Part shown: positions 1 through 6,159 of the stretch, piece after piece
Numbering within the stretch: position 1 is the stretch's first letter
Layout of the letters: every line of letters begins with the position of its first letter
Source: Haloquadratum sp. J07HQX50
Lineage (GTDB): Archaea > Halobacteriota > Halobacteria > Halobacteriales > Haloferacaceae
DNA: 8,185 nt
NCBI GenBank assembly: GCA_000416005.1
Contig: KE356563.1
Span: forward strand, 1,085,208-1,093,392
Direction of reading: 5' to 3'
Program-made: the position numbers and the translations under genes
The notes under the pieces: model-generated
Database searches by the model: none
Told to the model about the DNA's origin: nothing
The model's input: only the letters and a program-made list of their open reading frames with translations

Positions 1-658
1 CACACTCTCATTAGAGCCTGGGGGAGTAACCTATGAATTCAGAATCACTGACCCGCACTTTGATCCCGTCAGACCGGTGGAAGATGCCGTTATTTCGATA
101 CCAGATGTAGGTGACTTCAGAACACTCGGAGATGGAAGAACTGTTGCTCGAGTCCCCGTTAATACCGAGGTAGATATCTCAGTCACAAAACAGGGGTATC
201 AAGAGGTGAAACGAGCCGTAAACATCTCTGAAGAGCGGGGAAATATTACATTTGAAATAAGTCGAACACCACAGTTTATTATACAATCAGGAAATGAGCG
301 GGTTATCGCTGGTGAGAAAGTCGGAGTCACAGTGACGAACGCGTACGGTGAGCCAGCAGAAGACGTTGTTGTGCGGCGAAATGGGCAGCGAATCGGTCGG
401 AGTGATGAAAATGGTGACATGCAGGTCGAAATTCCTGAGGCTGGTGAGTTTACACTGACTGCTGGGACTGGATCACTGAGCTCAGAGGATTTGACCGTGA
501 TTGGGGTGAATCCATCCAGGACAGACACCGAGGCTGCGACTCCAACTCCGACATCAACTGGAGGGTCCTCCGGGTTTGTGCCGGGACTCGGCTTCTCGGT
601 TGGGATTATTTCACTTCTTTGCTTTGGGGTTATCGCACGGCGATATCGCTCATCTTAG
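1..658 (+). CDS. Cell-surface beta-sandwich protein with PGF-CTERM-like C-terminal anchor (5' end missing)
   Basis: The frame is open from the left edge (first full codon at position 2) to a TAG at 656-658, so only the last 218 residues are present. The GTG at 77 is simply an internal valine. Residues about 9-80 read as a PEGA/carboxypeptidase-regulatory-like beta fold (a DGRT turn, then a KQGYQEV strand). Residues about 85-165 form a second Ig-like repeat, with AYGEPAEDVVVRRNG followed by a DENGDMQV turn. A Thr/Pro/Ser-rich linker (TPTPTSTGG) follows, then VPGLGF, a hydrophobic helix and a terminal RRYRSS. Linker, PG motif, helix and Arg cluster match the layout of PGF-CTERM tails, which archaeosortase A processes to attach a lipid anchor. 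The usual PGF is PGL here. The protein is probably displayed outside the cell. The missing N-terminus, likely with the signal peptide and main domain, prevents a specific function. Confidence 0.8.
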   Translation, partial: TLSLEPGGVTYEFRITDPHFDPVRPVEDAVISIPDVGDFRTLGDGRTVARVPVNTEVDISVTKQGYQEVKRAVNISEERGNITFEISRTPQFIIQSGNERVIAGEKVGVTVTNAYGEPAEDVVVRRNGQRIGRSDENGDMQVEIPEAGEFTLTAGTGSLSSEDLTVIGVNPSRTDTEAATPTPTSTGGSSGFVPGLGFSVGIISLLCFGVIARRYRSS

Positions 659-720
659 TCGCACGGGCATCTTAGCTGATACGCCTAAGAACTCACTAAT
701 GAGTTTACGAGGGAGAATTT

Positions 721-784
721 AACAAAAAGTCAGAGAATTAAAAATGTCAAAGAGTAGAAATTAGTTTTCTATTAGTTTGTCTTT
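721..784. terminator. Probable bidirectional termination zone between convergent genes
   Basis: This gap lies between the + surface-protein gene (stop 658) and the - membrane-protein gene (stop 795-793). On the + strand, 761-784 is T-rich (ttagttttct, attagtttgt, cttt). On the minus strand there are two T5 runs, at 728-724 and 744-740. Archaeal termination mainly needs oligo-T, so each transcript would meet T-tracts just past its stop. A 6-bp hairpin (aactca 690-695, tgagtt 700-705) precedes it. The assignment is inferred from position and base composition. Confidence 0.35.
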
Positions 785-796
785 GAGATATCTCAA
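783..796. repeat. Perfect 14-bp palindrome over the stop codon of the membrane-protein gene
   Basis: The sequence ttgagatatctcaa equals its own reverse complement. It covers the TGA stop (795-793) of the minus-strand gene and sits next to the T-rich termination zone. It could be part of a terminator or a protein-binding site, or it could be chance in AT-rich DNA. Confidence 0.45.
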
Positions 797-1014
797 TACG
801 TAGGTGTTGGAGTATCAATAAACAGTCCGTAAGCCAACACAACTGCGGATAATACTCCACCAAGGGCGGCACCAATCGCTAATGTGATTTGTGCTGCCGA
901 TGCAATGAATAGTCCAAGGATTAGCGGCAATGGCAGTACTGCCAGTAGAATATCGTAGCGCGATTCAGCTCCGACTCGGAGGGTTTCTGTTGATGTCGGT
1001 TCTTTAGTACTCAT
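793..1014 (-). CDS. Small haloarchaeal membrane protein, two predicted helices
   Basis: This encodes a 73-residue protein. A polar N-terminus (MSTKEPTSTETLRVGAESRYD) is followed by a hydrophobic segment (residues about 22-42, LLAVLPLPLILGLFIASAAQ) and a second one (about 44-66, Gly/Ala/Leu-rich, ending in AYGLFI). The short tail is DTPTPTY. It should therefore be an integral membrane hairpin. Small two-helix proteins with an RYD..LAV..LP beginning occur in many haloarchaea as uncharacterised proteins; that is family recollection, and no function is known to me. I chose the ATG at 1014. An in-frame ATG at 1035 would add MNMKCIV, but MSTKE is a more typical haloarchaeal start, and an AT-rich box at about 1030-1042 would place a leaderless start near 1014. 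It is convergent with the surface-protein gene and shows no operon partner. Confidence 0.7.
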   Translation of the reverse strand: MSTKEPTSTETLRVGAESRYDILLAVLPLPLILGLFIASAAQITLAIGAALGGVLSAVVLAYGLFIDTPTPTY

Positions 1015-1029
1015 AACAATACACTTCAT

Positions 1030-1058
1030 ATTCATATATATCTACATATATCTAAAAA
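1030..1058 (-). promoter_or_regulatory. TATA-like boxes upstream of the small membrane protein gene
   Basis: Read on the minus strand, this stretch contains tttttagatatat (1058-1046) and gatatatgaatat (1042-1030). Either could act as a TATA element. The downstream box lies about 25 bp before the ATG at 1014 and fits a leaderless transcript. The upstream box would fit the alternative ATG at 1035. The two boxes are the main reason the start is uncertain. Confidence 0.4.
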
Positions 1059-1121
1059 CTTCCGCCAAGTCAGAAGAAGTAATCCCAACAATTGTTATGG
1101 ATATATGAAACATATTATTGA

Positions 1122-1139
1122 AATAATTGACTAATTATT
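1122..1139. repeat. AT-rich inverted repeat, 7-bp arms
   Basis: The arms are aataatt (1122-1128) and aattatt (1133-1139), separated by gact. A separate 10-bp palindrome, aacaattgtt, lies at 1087-1096. Both are in the non-coding stretch between the small membrane protein promoter and the possible ORF at 1190. They are operator-sized, but AT-rich DNA gives such repeats by chance fairly often. Confidence 0.35.
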
Positions 1140-1189
1140 CAGGAAACTGATGCATAATATTCACTCGGAGCCTGCTGTTACACGCAGTC

Positions 1190-1321
1190 ATGAAAACACA
1201 GTATTTACATTTTGAGGATACAGAGCCCGGACAGGGGAGCTCACGGTTTAAGCCTGGAGTCACTATCCAGGATGACGCCTACTTGTTGACTCATGCCAGT
1301 TTAGGAGCATCGAAACACTAA
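1190..1321 (+). CDS. Possible small ORF, 43 residues, unknown function
   Basis: An ATG at 1190 opens a 43-codon frame ending in TAA at 1319-1321, in the 326-bp gap between the small membrane protein gene and infB. The product begins MKTQYLHFEDTEPGQG and ends LLTHASLGASKH, soluble with mixed charge. No family is recognised. In favour: a TATA-like ataatatt (1154-1161) about 33 bp upstream, a stop 19 bp before the infB stop (a tidy convergent arrangement), and plausible composition. Against: no Shine-Dalgarno, short length, and no recognised homologue. The rest of the gap (1036-1189) is AT-rich and shows only inverted repeats (1087-1096 and 1122-1139). Treat this as a candidate only. Confidence 0.3.
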   Translation: MKTQYLHFEDTEPGQGSSRFKPGVTIQDDAYLLTHASLGASKH

Positions 1322-1340
1322 GTTGGCTTTCGTTTGGAAA

Positions 1341-3155
1341 TTACCTGGCCCAGAATGGTCTGCGCTTCCGATGTTTATTCAGATACGCAGTAAGTGCCTC
1401 AAGCTCATCAGCCGGGATTTCATCAGAGAGCTCCTGTTCAAGTATTTTTGCGTGCTTCTCTGGAAGATCAACCCATAGCTCGTCGCCTTCCTCAATTTGA
1501 CGACCAACAGTTGGCCCGTCGATCGCGACAGAAACGCGAGTCCCAGCGCGGACCTGTGAAACATCCTCTCCCTGTTCTTGAATACCTGAGAGTTCACCAA
1601 CCCGCGTGGGTTCATTATTCTCCCATTTTACGACGTACTGATTGTTCTTGAGCGTTCCTGAGAGAACCTCAACGCCAACGACTGCTGGGCTGGATTGTCT
1701 AAAAATATGATCATCGAGAATTTGGAATCGACACGGGCGAACGATCTTGTCTAAGATTGTTTCCTGTTGTGCCTGCTGTATCTCGTCGACATATGACTCA
1801 TACTCTTCGACAAGTTGGTATATGACATCATCATTAAACAGTCGTACAGGGCTGTCCTCAAGTTCTGCTTCTGCATTGGCGAGCAGATCAACATTGAACC
1901 CGAGAATCGCTCGGTGCAAATCCTCAGATGCTGTCGAAGCCACCGCCACATCGCGGGGTGCAATATCGCCTACTTCGGCTCGAAGGATTGGAACTTCAGC
2001 CTCCTCAAGTGCATTCGCCATGGCCTCAAGACTGCCGAGCGTATCGGCCTTGACTACCACTCCTTCGTCAGCAGTCGTAACGGTGATTTCGGCTAATTCA
2101 GCTTCAACTTCGGAGACGACTGTTGGCTGGTCACGATTACGAACGACACGCAGTGGAGCACCAGCGACGGCTGTCTCCAAGTCCGGGGCCGCTATTTTTA
2201 CACCAGCAGCAGCCTGCACTGACTCAACAGTATCGAACGCGCTTTCAGTCCTAATCTCAGCATTCGGACGGGGTTGTAATAACGCTCGTACGTCAGTATG
2301 AATTGACCCATCAAGTCCACCGACAACAACGGTATCATCCTCACGAACACTTCCATCATAAAGAACAACATCAACCGTTGCACCAAAGCCTCGCTCGTCC
2401 TTGACTTCTAAGATCGTCCCTGCACCGGGGCCGCCTACATCCACCGTCATTTGATCGCGCATGTACCGCTGTGACAGACCCATCAACACGGTCAACAAAT
2501 CAGGAACCCCTTCCTCGGTAATCGCTGAAAGTGGAATTACACCGATATTTTGTGTGAAGTTCTGCACTCGCCAGTACAGGTCTGCTGAAAACCCTTCATC
2601 TGAGAGGTCCCCGATAATCTCATACAGTGACTCGTCGAGCCGACTTCGTGCTGAACTTGGCTGAGCATCGTATGTCTGTTGTATAGGCGTTGCCTCATTT
2701 GGATTCCATCCAGGGGTGGTATCAACTTTGTTTGCTGCAATTACGAACGGAGTTCCTGTACGTTGAAGAATATCAAGTGCTTCAATCGTCTGTGGTTGGA
2801 ATCCATCATTGACGTCAACTACCAGGATGGCTATGTCCGCTAACGCTCCACCTCTGGAACGAAGGGTGGTAAAGGAGTGATGACCAGGAGTGTCGATAAA
2901 TAATAGTCCAGGGAGATCGAAGTCCACCGGATTGACGAGTGCCCCAGCCATCTCTGAGACTGTTTCGAGAGGAACCGCTGTTGCGCCGATATGCTGGGTA
3001 ATCGCTCCGGCTTCTCCCTCGCTCACTGTTGACCCACGGATGGTATCTAAAAGCGTGGTCTTCCCATGATCAACATGGCCTAAAACAGCAACAATCGGTG
3101 TTCGTAGTGTATTCGGCTCGGTTTGTGAAGGGGGTTCGGAATCGGTATCAGACAT
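1341..3155 (-). CDS. infB: Translation initiation factor aIF5B (archaeal IF2)
   Basis: The 604-residue GTPase promotes ribosomal subunit joining and initiator tRNA positioning in the cytoplasm. From the ATG at 3155 the G domain carries G1 GHVDHGKT (26-33), the G2 threonine within ITQHIG (52-57), G3 DTPGH (88-92), G4 NKVD (142-145) and G5 SA (210-211). A beta-barrel domain II follows (about 240-330, starting near GAGTILEVKDERGFG), then domain III (about 350-450) and, after a connecting helix, domain IV to the end (KHRKRRPFWAR). The length is normal for the short archaeal form, which lacks the long eukaryotic N-terminus. The P-loop, a known intein insertion point in archaeal infB genes, is uninterrupted. 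A GTG at 3164 would add three residues, but the TATA box about 29 bp upstream of the ATG favours the start used here. It is divergent from the PRC-barrel/nob1 unit. Confidence 0.97.
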   Translation of the reverse strand: MSDTDSEPPSQTEPNTLRTPIVAVLGHVDHGKTTLLDTIRGSTVSEGEAGAITQHIGATAVPLETVSEMAGALVNPVDFDLPGLLFIDTPGHHSFTTLRSRGGALADIAILVVDVNDGFQPQTIEALDILQRTGTPFVIAANKVDTTPGWNPNEATPIQQTYDAQPSSARSRLDESLYEIIGDLSDEGFSADLYWRVQNFTQNIGVIPLSAITEEGVPDLLTVLMGLSQRYMRDQMTVDVGGPGAGTILEVKDERGFGATVDVVLYDGSVREDDTVVVGGLDGSIHTDVRALLQPRPNAEIRTESAFDTVESVQAAAGVKIAAPDLETAVAGAPLRVVRNRDQPTVVSEVEAELAEITVTTADEGVVVKADTLGSLEAMANALEEAEVPILRAEVGDIAPRDVAVASTASEDLHRAILGFNVDLLANAEAELEDSPVRLFNDDVIYQLVEEYESYVDEIQQAQQETILDKIVRPCRFQILDDHIFRQSSPAVVGVEVLSGTLKNNQYVVKWENNEPTRVGELSGIQEQGEDVSQVRAGTRVSVAIDGPTVGRQIEEGDELWVDLPEKHAKILEQELSDEIPADELEALTAYLNKHRKRRPFWAR

Positions 3156-3180
3156 AGAATACACCCCAAGAAGGCTTGTC

Positions 3181-3188
3181 TATAAATT
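3181..3188 (-). promoter_or_regulatory. TATA box of infB
   Basis: On the minus strand this reads aatttata. Its centre is about 29 bp before the ATG at 3155, so transcription should start at or a couple of bases before the start codon, giving a nearly leaderless mRNA as is common in haloarchaea. Confidence 0.55.
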
Positions 3189-3377
3189 GTGGATGGACTG
3201 TAATTAACTCCATCGTCATCCATCCGACCTATGGTGCTGAATCACCATGGACTTGAGTAGTTCGAAGACAAACCCAGTGCTGCTGCGGATATCGAAGATT
3301 ACCAGTCCCGAACGAAGGCTTTAGACTGCTGATAATTGGTAATGATGGAGATGCAACCTCACGAAAGTCCCACGATG

Positions 3378-3385
3378 TTTATATT
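3378..3385 (+). promoter_or_regulatory. TATA box of the PRC-barrel/nob1 unit
   Basis: The element tttatatt has its centre about 25 bp before the ATG at 3407, with an upstream cgaaag (3362-3367) and cgatg (3372-3376) that could serve as a BRE. The spacing predicts a leaderless transcript, in line with the lack of a Shine-Dalgarno sequence. Confidence 0.6.
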
Positions 3386-3406
3386 ACTCCGCTCTGATAA
3401 AACCGT

Positions 3407-3652
3407 ATGAGCAAGCAACTTGCTGAAAATCTCTCCGGAAAAGCAGTAATGGGGTCCGATGGCAAACAACTCGGTATTTTATATAATGTCGAAATGGACG
3501 TCAAAAGTGGAGCATTAAATGACCTACTGGTCTCACCACGAAGTGAGGTTGATCCGGATCAGTTGCAATTCAATTCAGATGAGGCAGGAAATGTTCGAAT
3601 CCCAGTCTCACGAGTTCAGTCAGTCGAAGACTACATTGTCATCCAACAATAG
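3407..3652 (+). CDS. PRC-barrel domain protein
   Basis: This encodes an 81-residue, probably cytoplasmic protein that is essentially one PRC-barrel. Residues 8-32 (LSGKAVMGSDGKQLGILYNVEMD) show the hallmark start of the fold: a G-K-x-V strand, a D-G-x-x-L-G turn and a second strand. The pattern continues through SGALNDLLVSP and ends with IPVSRVQSVEDYIVIQ. PRC-barrels occur in the 16S rRNA processing factor RimM, in photosynthetic reaction centre H subunits, and in small haloarchaeal proteins, including the CdpB division proteins. Here the gene lies 18 bp upstream of nob1 on the same strand and shares its only visible promoter. The context favours a role in small-subunit maturation, which is inference. 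Start choice is clear: ATG after a TATA box at leaderless spacing. Confidence 0.88.
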   Translation: MSKQLAENLSGKAVMGSDGKQLGILYNVEMDVKSGALNDLLVSPRSEVDPDQLQFNSDEAGNVRIPVSRVQSVEDYIVIQQ

Positions 3653-3670
3653 TTTCCAATAACCAATCCG

Positions 3671-4129
3671 ATGCAGGTTCTCGATTCACCAGCGTTCATC
3701 AATGAGTACCATACGACTGAAGACACCGCTTCGATCCCCATGGTCCGAGACGAACTCGAGGGAGAAGCTTCCTATCGATTCGATGCGGACGAAGGCTCGG
3801 GAATGCACATCCATATCCCAGCCGGTGGCACAGTAAATACAATTCAGCGCGCGGCAAAAGAGACAGGAGATTCTGAGGAGTTATCAGAAACTGATGTTCG
3901 ATTGCTGGCCGCGGCATTCGAACTTGATGCGATTTTGGTGACTGACGACTACGCGATGCAAAACGTTGCAAATCGCGTGGATGTTGACGTGAAGGTTATC
4001 GCAGAAGAAGGGATCGAAGAAGCACGTGAGTGGACTTTCCAGTGCCAGGGCTGCGGTCGAGAGTTCGATGAACACCGTGACCGATGTCCAATTTGCGGCA
4101 CTGAATTGGCCAGAAAGAATCCTGCATAA
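3671..4129 (+). CDS. nob1: rRNA maturation endonuclease Nob1 (PIN domain plus zinc ribbon)
   Basis: The 152-residue endonuclease is predicted to make the final cut at the 3' end of 16S rRNA (site D). The N-terminal PIN domain (about 1-115) has the expected acidic metal ligands: Asp5 in VLDSPAF, Glu28 in MVRDEL, Asp75 in SETD, and Asp92/Asp93 in VTDDY. A linker leads to a zinc ribbon with Cys125 and Cys128 (CQGC) and Cys139 and Cys142 (CPIC). Both halves of the archaeal Nob1 architecture are thus complete and the length is typical. The start is the ATG giving MQVLDSPAF, which fits because the PIN fold begins at the first strand. No Shine-Dalgarno is visible. With only 18 bp after the PRC-barrel gene, cotranscription is likely. 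Confidence 0.93.
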   Translation: MQVLDSPAFINEYHTTEDTASIPMVRDELEGEASYRFDADEGSGMHIHIPAGGTVNTIQRAAKETGDSEELSETDVRLLAAAFELDAILVTDDYAMQNVANRVDVDVKVIAEEGIEEAREWTFQCQGCGREFDEHRDRCPICGTELARKNPA

Positions 4130-4160
4130 GCACGAGCACTGGTCTCACGGTAAGCGTGCT
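4129..4160. terminator. Inverted repeat joining two convergent stop codons
   Basis: The arms agcacg (4129-4134) and cgtgct (4155-4160) overlap the nob1 TAA (4127-4129) and the protease TAG (4161-4159), with a 20-nt loop. The placement suggests a shared terminator-like element. There is no good T-run right after it on either strand, so this is weak. Confidence 0.25.
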
Positions 4161-4899
4161 AACCCATTGAGGTTGTGATACTCGCATATACAAAGAAAAA
4201 TTGGACAGTATTGAACAGTCCATGGACGACAGCTGGCACAACCAGATTACGTGTTCGTTCATAAATCACCCCGAGTGTCGATCCTAAAATCATAATTGTG
4301 GTCAGCGTTGCAATGAGCCCATTCCCCTGATATGAGGAAAAATGAATGACTGCAAAAATACTGCTAGCGGTAATTACCGCAACCACGGAACCGTATGCCT
4401 CTCGAAAGTGTCCCTGAATGATGCCCCGAAATATCAGTTCCTCGGTTGGGCCTACAAGAAATATTGTGATGGGAATCAGATATAAGAAATAGACTGGGTT
4501 GTCCTGTCCCTGTTCAACAATTGCACTGTCTGCGCTTTCAATTCCAAGCAGCGAGAACAGGCCACTTACTGCGCCAAAGAGAGCTAGTAGTGTGACGATT
4601 CCAATGCCAATCCACAGCATGTCTGACCGCGAAGGTAATTCGATACTGATGAACTGACGTTGATCTGTCAGGAGTGCATATCCACCGCCTGCAATGCCGA
4701 ATCCAATGAACTGTGCGGCACTTATCGCAGCCCTTCCTAATGCGCTGTCGCTGTCGACACCAAACACAGACAACAGTGGGTCAGCAAGAGCGACAGCGAT
4801 TCCTGCGATAAGTAGCACGAGAAGTATTACAGCTAAACTCCCGCCAAATGCGCGGAGGTGAACTCGATGCTTATCAAATAACGACGGTGTAGATGCCAT
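4159..4899 (-). CDS. CPBP-family intramembrane glutamic protease (copy 1)
   Basis: This is a 246-residue polytopic membrane protein of the CPBP (CAAX protease/Rce1-related, Abi) family, whose members cleave or process substrates within the membrane. Numbered from the ATG at 4899, hydrophobic segments lie at about 20-46, 57-77, 94-119, 137-151, 171-188, 197-214 and 219-240. The three family motifs are intact: EELIFR (Glu153, Glu154, Arg158), FAVIH (Phe182, His186) and HGLFN (His226, Asn230). These glutamates and histidines form the active site in the family. A TTG at 4902 could add one residue, but ATG is more likely. A weak TATA-like tcatatt lies about 30 bp upstream. It is convergent with nob1 and paralogous to the protease at 6922-7710. 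The substrate is unknown; bacterial relatives include bacteriocin-processing or immunity proteins. Confidence 0.88.
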   Translation of the reverse strand: MASTPSLFDKHRVHLRAFGGSLAVILLVLLIAGIAVALADPLLSVFGVDSDSALGRAAISAAQFIGFGIAGGGYALLTDQRQFISIELPSRSDMLWIGIGIVTLLALFGAVSGLFSLLGIESADSAIVEQGQDNPVYFLYLIPITIFLVGPTEELIFRGIIQGHFREAYGSVVAVITASSIFAVIHFSSYQGNGLIATLTTIMILGSTLGVIYERTRNLVVPAVVHGLFNTVQFFFVYASITTSMG

Positions 4900-4931
4900 C
4901 AATTACTGAATCTTATGCACTGAGGAGGAAT

Positions 4932-5036
4932 ATGACCACCGGTGGATTTCGTACAAACACATATCACAGGAGTAACTTGACGATAGGGTGTGGATCTGAT
5001 TCGAGTGTCGTCGTCGGTAGCTGCTCAGCCAGATGA
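4932..5036 (+). CDS. Doubtful 34-residue ORF with Shine-Dalgarno-like leader
   Basis: In the 172-bp gap between the protease and azlD, gaggagg (4922-4928) is followed by ATG at 4932 and a frame ending in TGA at 5036. The product starts MTTGGFRTNTYHRS. The motif matches the haloarchaeal anti-Shine-Dalgarno well, but only three bases separate it from the ATG, and the product resembles no family. The ATG runs straight into a 10-bp palindrome (4936-4945). This is probably not a gene; it is listed because strong Shine-Dalgarno sequences are uncommon in this window. Confidence 0.12.
   Translation: MTTGGFRTNTYHRSNLTIGCGSDSSVVVGSCSAR
4936..4945. repeat. 10-bp palindrome upstream of the CPBP protease gene
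   Basis: The sequence ccaccggtgg is self-complementary. It lies 37 bp before the protease ATG at 4899, just upstream of the weak TATA-like element (about 4928-4934) on the minus strand. That is a sensible place for an activator or BRE-proximal operator, but nothing else supports regulation. Confidence 0.3.
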
Positions 5037-5055
5037 GTATGGAGTAATTAACAGT

Positions 5056-5075
5056 ACTCTGTCTCTTCGCAGAGT
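5056..5075 (-). terminator. Weak hairpin at the end of azlD
   Basis: The arms actctg (5056-5061) and cagagt (5070-5075) enclose an 8-nt loop and touch the azlD stop codon (5077-5075). Downstream on the minus strand is actgttaatta, which is only moderately T-rich. It may contribute to termination of azlCD. Confidence 0.25.
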
Positions 5076-5410
5076 TAGAGTCCAAATCGAATAATCCAAA
5101 GAATGCACATACCCACAACAATCGTCGCTGTGACGTCGTCAAAATACCATGCAGCGGCTGTGGCTGCTATTCCAGCGAAGACACGCTCATTTCCGATGAT
5201 TTCGACTGATCCTGTCGGCGAGAGGAATGCTGGAACAGTGAGCGCTGCTAAGACTGCTGGAGGAACGTACCGGAGTGCGTTGGTGATTTCAGGGGGAACG
5301 TCATCGATGAGACCAAATAACGTGACAAATGACGCGCGAATGGTATACGTGAGGATTCCAAGGGTGAGAATCACACTCCAGATCGCAATGGGACCGTACT
5401 CAGTCGACAT
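5075..5410 (-). CDS. azlD: AzlD family branched-chain amino acid transport protein
   Basis: This 111-residue membrane protein is the small partner of the AzlCD exporter, which moves branched-chain amino acids (and analogues) out of the cell in characterised bacterial cases. The sequence has the family pattern: an N-terminal helix (about 7-28, containing LTYTIRASFV), the conserved RYVPPAVLAALTVPAF segment (47-62), a middle helix (about 77-88, AGIAATAAAW), and a C-terminal helix (about 93-108, TIVVGMCILWIIR). The length is typical. Its ATG lies inside the end of azlC: the two frames overlap by 11 bases, which indicates translational coupling and equal production of the subunits. A weak hairpin follows the stop. 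Confidence 0.93.
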   Translation of the reverse strand: MSTEYGPIAIWSVILTLGILTYTIRASFVTLFGLIDDVPPEITNALRYVPPAVLAALTVPAFLSPTGSVEIIGNERVFAGIAATAAAWYFDDVTATIVVGMCILWIIRFGL

Positions 5411-6131
5411 CGTTCTGTCCAGTTGTTCCTTTGTTTAATATCCGCTCGGTGGAGAGCCCAGCAGCGACTCCAGCGAGACCGCCGACAATGAGCCCCAAGT
5501 TGTATGGAAGCGAGAGTACCTCACCGCCTACTGCCACTGTCCCGCCGACAATTGCTGCGGCAAGTTTCGGTTGAGAGGTGATTGCTGGGACGAGTATGGC
5601 TAAAAATACCAGCGGGACTGCAAATCCCAGTCCCCACGCGTCTGGCACCTGTGCACCGACAAGAATTCCAATGATTGTTGTTATCTGCCAGACGATCCAG
5701 AGAGCAAGGGCGACGATGAAGTAATATTGGAGTCGCTCATAAGCAGTGAGGTCGGAGTCCGCATATCGGGCAACCGCCAGTGCGTACGACTGGTCGGTTA
5801 AAATGTAGGCAGAGATAGCTTTCCAGTACCCGTGAATCGACTGTAATGATGGGGCAATGGAGGCTGAGTACATCAGCATTCGAAGATTTATGACCACACC
5901 AGTCAAAAGAGTGACACTCAGCGCTGCGTTCTGCGCTAAGAGATCAATTACAGCAAGTTGAGATGTTCCAGCAAAGACAAACACAGAGAGCCCCATCGCT
6001 TGCACTGGTGTAAGTCCTGCCTCAATCGCTGCGACGCCAGAGACGAGCCCGAATGGGATGATACCCAGAAGTATCGGGCTCACATCACGTATTCCACGGG
6101 CAATTTCAGGAGGGAGTCGACTGCTAAGCAC
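5400..6131 (-). CDS. azlC: AzlC family branched-chain amino acid exporter subunit
   Basis: This is the large subunit of the AzlCD exporter, a polytopic membrane protein of 243 residues from the GTG at 6131. Recognisable AzlC blocks are IRDVSPILLGIIPFGLVSG near the N-terminus, FAGTSQLAVIDLL, the conserved INLRMLMYSASIAP, and LTDQSYALAV. Further hydrophobic helices run to a short polar tail (RILNKGTTGQNDVD). The open frame continues upstream to 6305, but those 58 residues are hydrophilic and not part of the family. The typical family length is about 230-250 residues. The GTG at 6131 is preferred because ttTAAT (6159-6154) lies about 25 bp upstream, fitting a leaderless start. A GTG at 6146 (248 residues) is the next candidate. 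azlD follows with an 11-base overlap. Confidence 0.9.
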   Translation of the reverse strand: MLSSRLPPEIARGIRDVSPILLGIIPFGLVSGVAAIEAGLTPVQAMGLSVFVFAGTSQLAVIDLLAQNAALSVTLLTGVVINLRMLMYSASIAPSLQSIHGYWKAISAYILTDQSYALAVARYADSDLTAYERLQYYFIVALALWIVWQITTIIGILVGAQVPDAWGLGFAVPLVFLAILVPAITSQPKLAAAIVGGTVAVGGEVLSLPYNLGLIVGGLAGVAAGLSTERILNKGTTGQNDVD

Positions 6132-6153
6132 ACGTTGGCCTTTCACATGGTGG

Positions 6154-6159
6154 ATTAAA
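6154..6159 (-). promoter_or_regulatory. Probable TATA box of azlCD
   Basis: On the minus strand this reads tttaat, within ggtttaatcc, centred about 25 bp before the GTG at 6131. This fits haloarchaeal leaderless promoters and is the main argument for the short azlC start. If instead translation starts at 6305, this box has no role. Confidence 0.45.

Noticed and set aside
1747..2301. 184-codon + strand frame across infB
   Set aside because: It is antisense to infB, which has all GTPase motifs. The product is a Ser/Thr/Ala-rich shadow with no family features.
3344..3409. 21-codon + frame whose TGA overlaps the PRC-barrel ATG
   Set aside because: The TATA box lies inside it and predicts a leaderless PRC-barrel transcript, so this frame would not be on the mRNA.
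4903..5142. 79-codon minus frame overlapping the azlD 3' end
   Set aside because: It overlaps azlD in another frame, the product is Ser/Tyr/Arg-rich without a domain, and it lacks a promoter.
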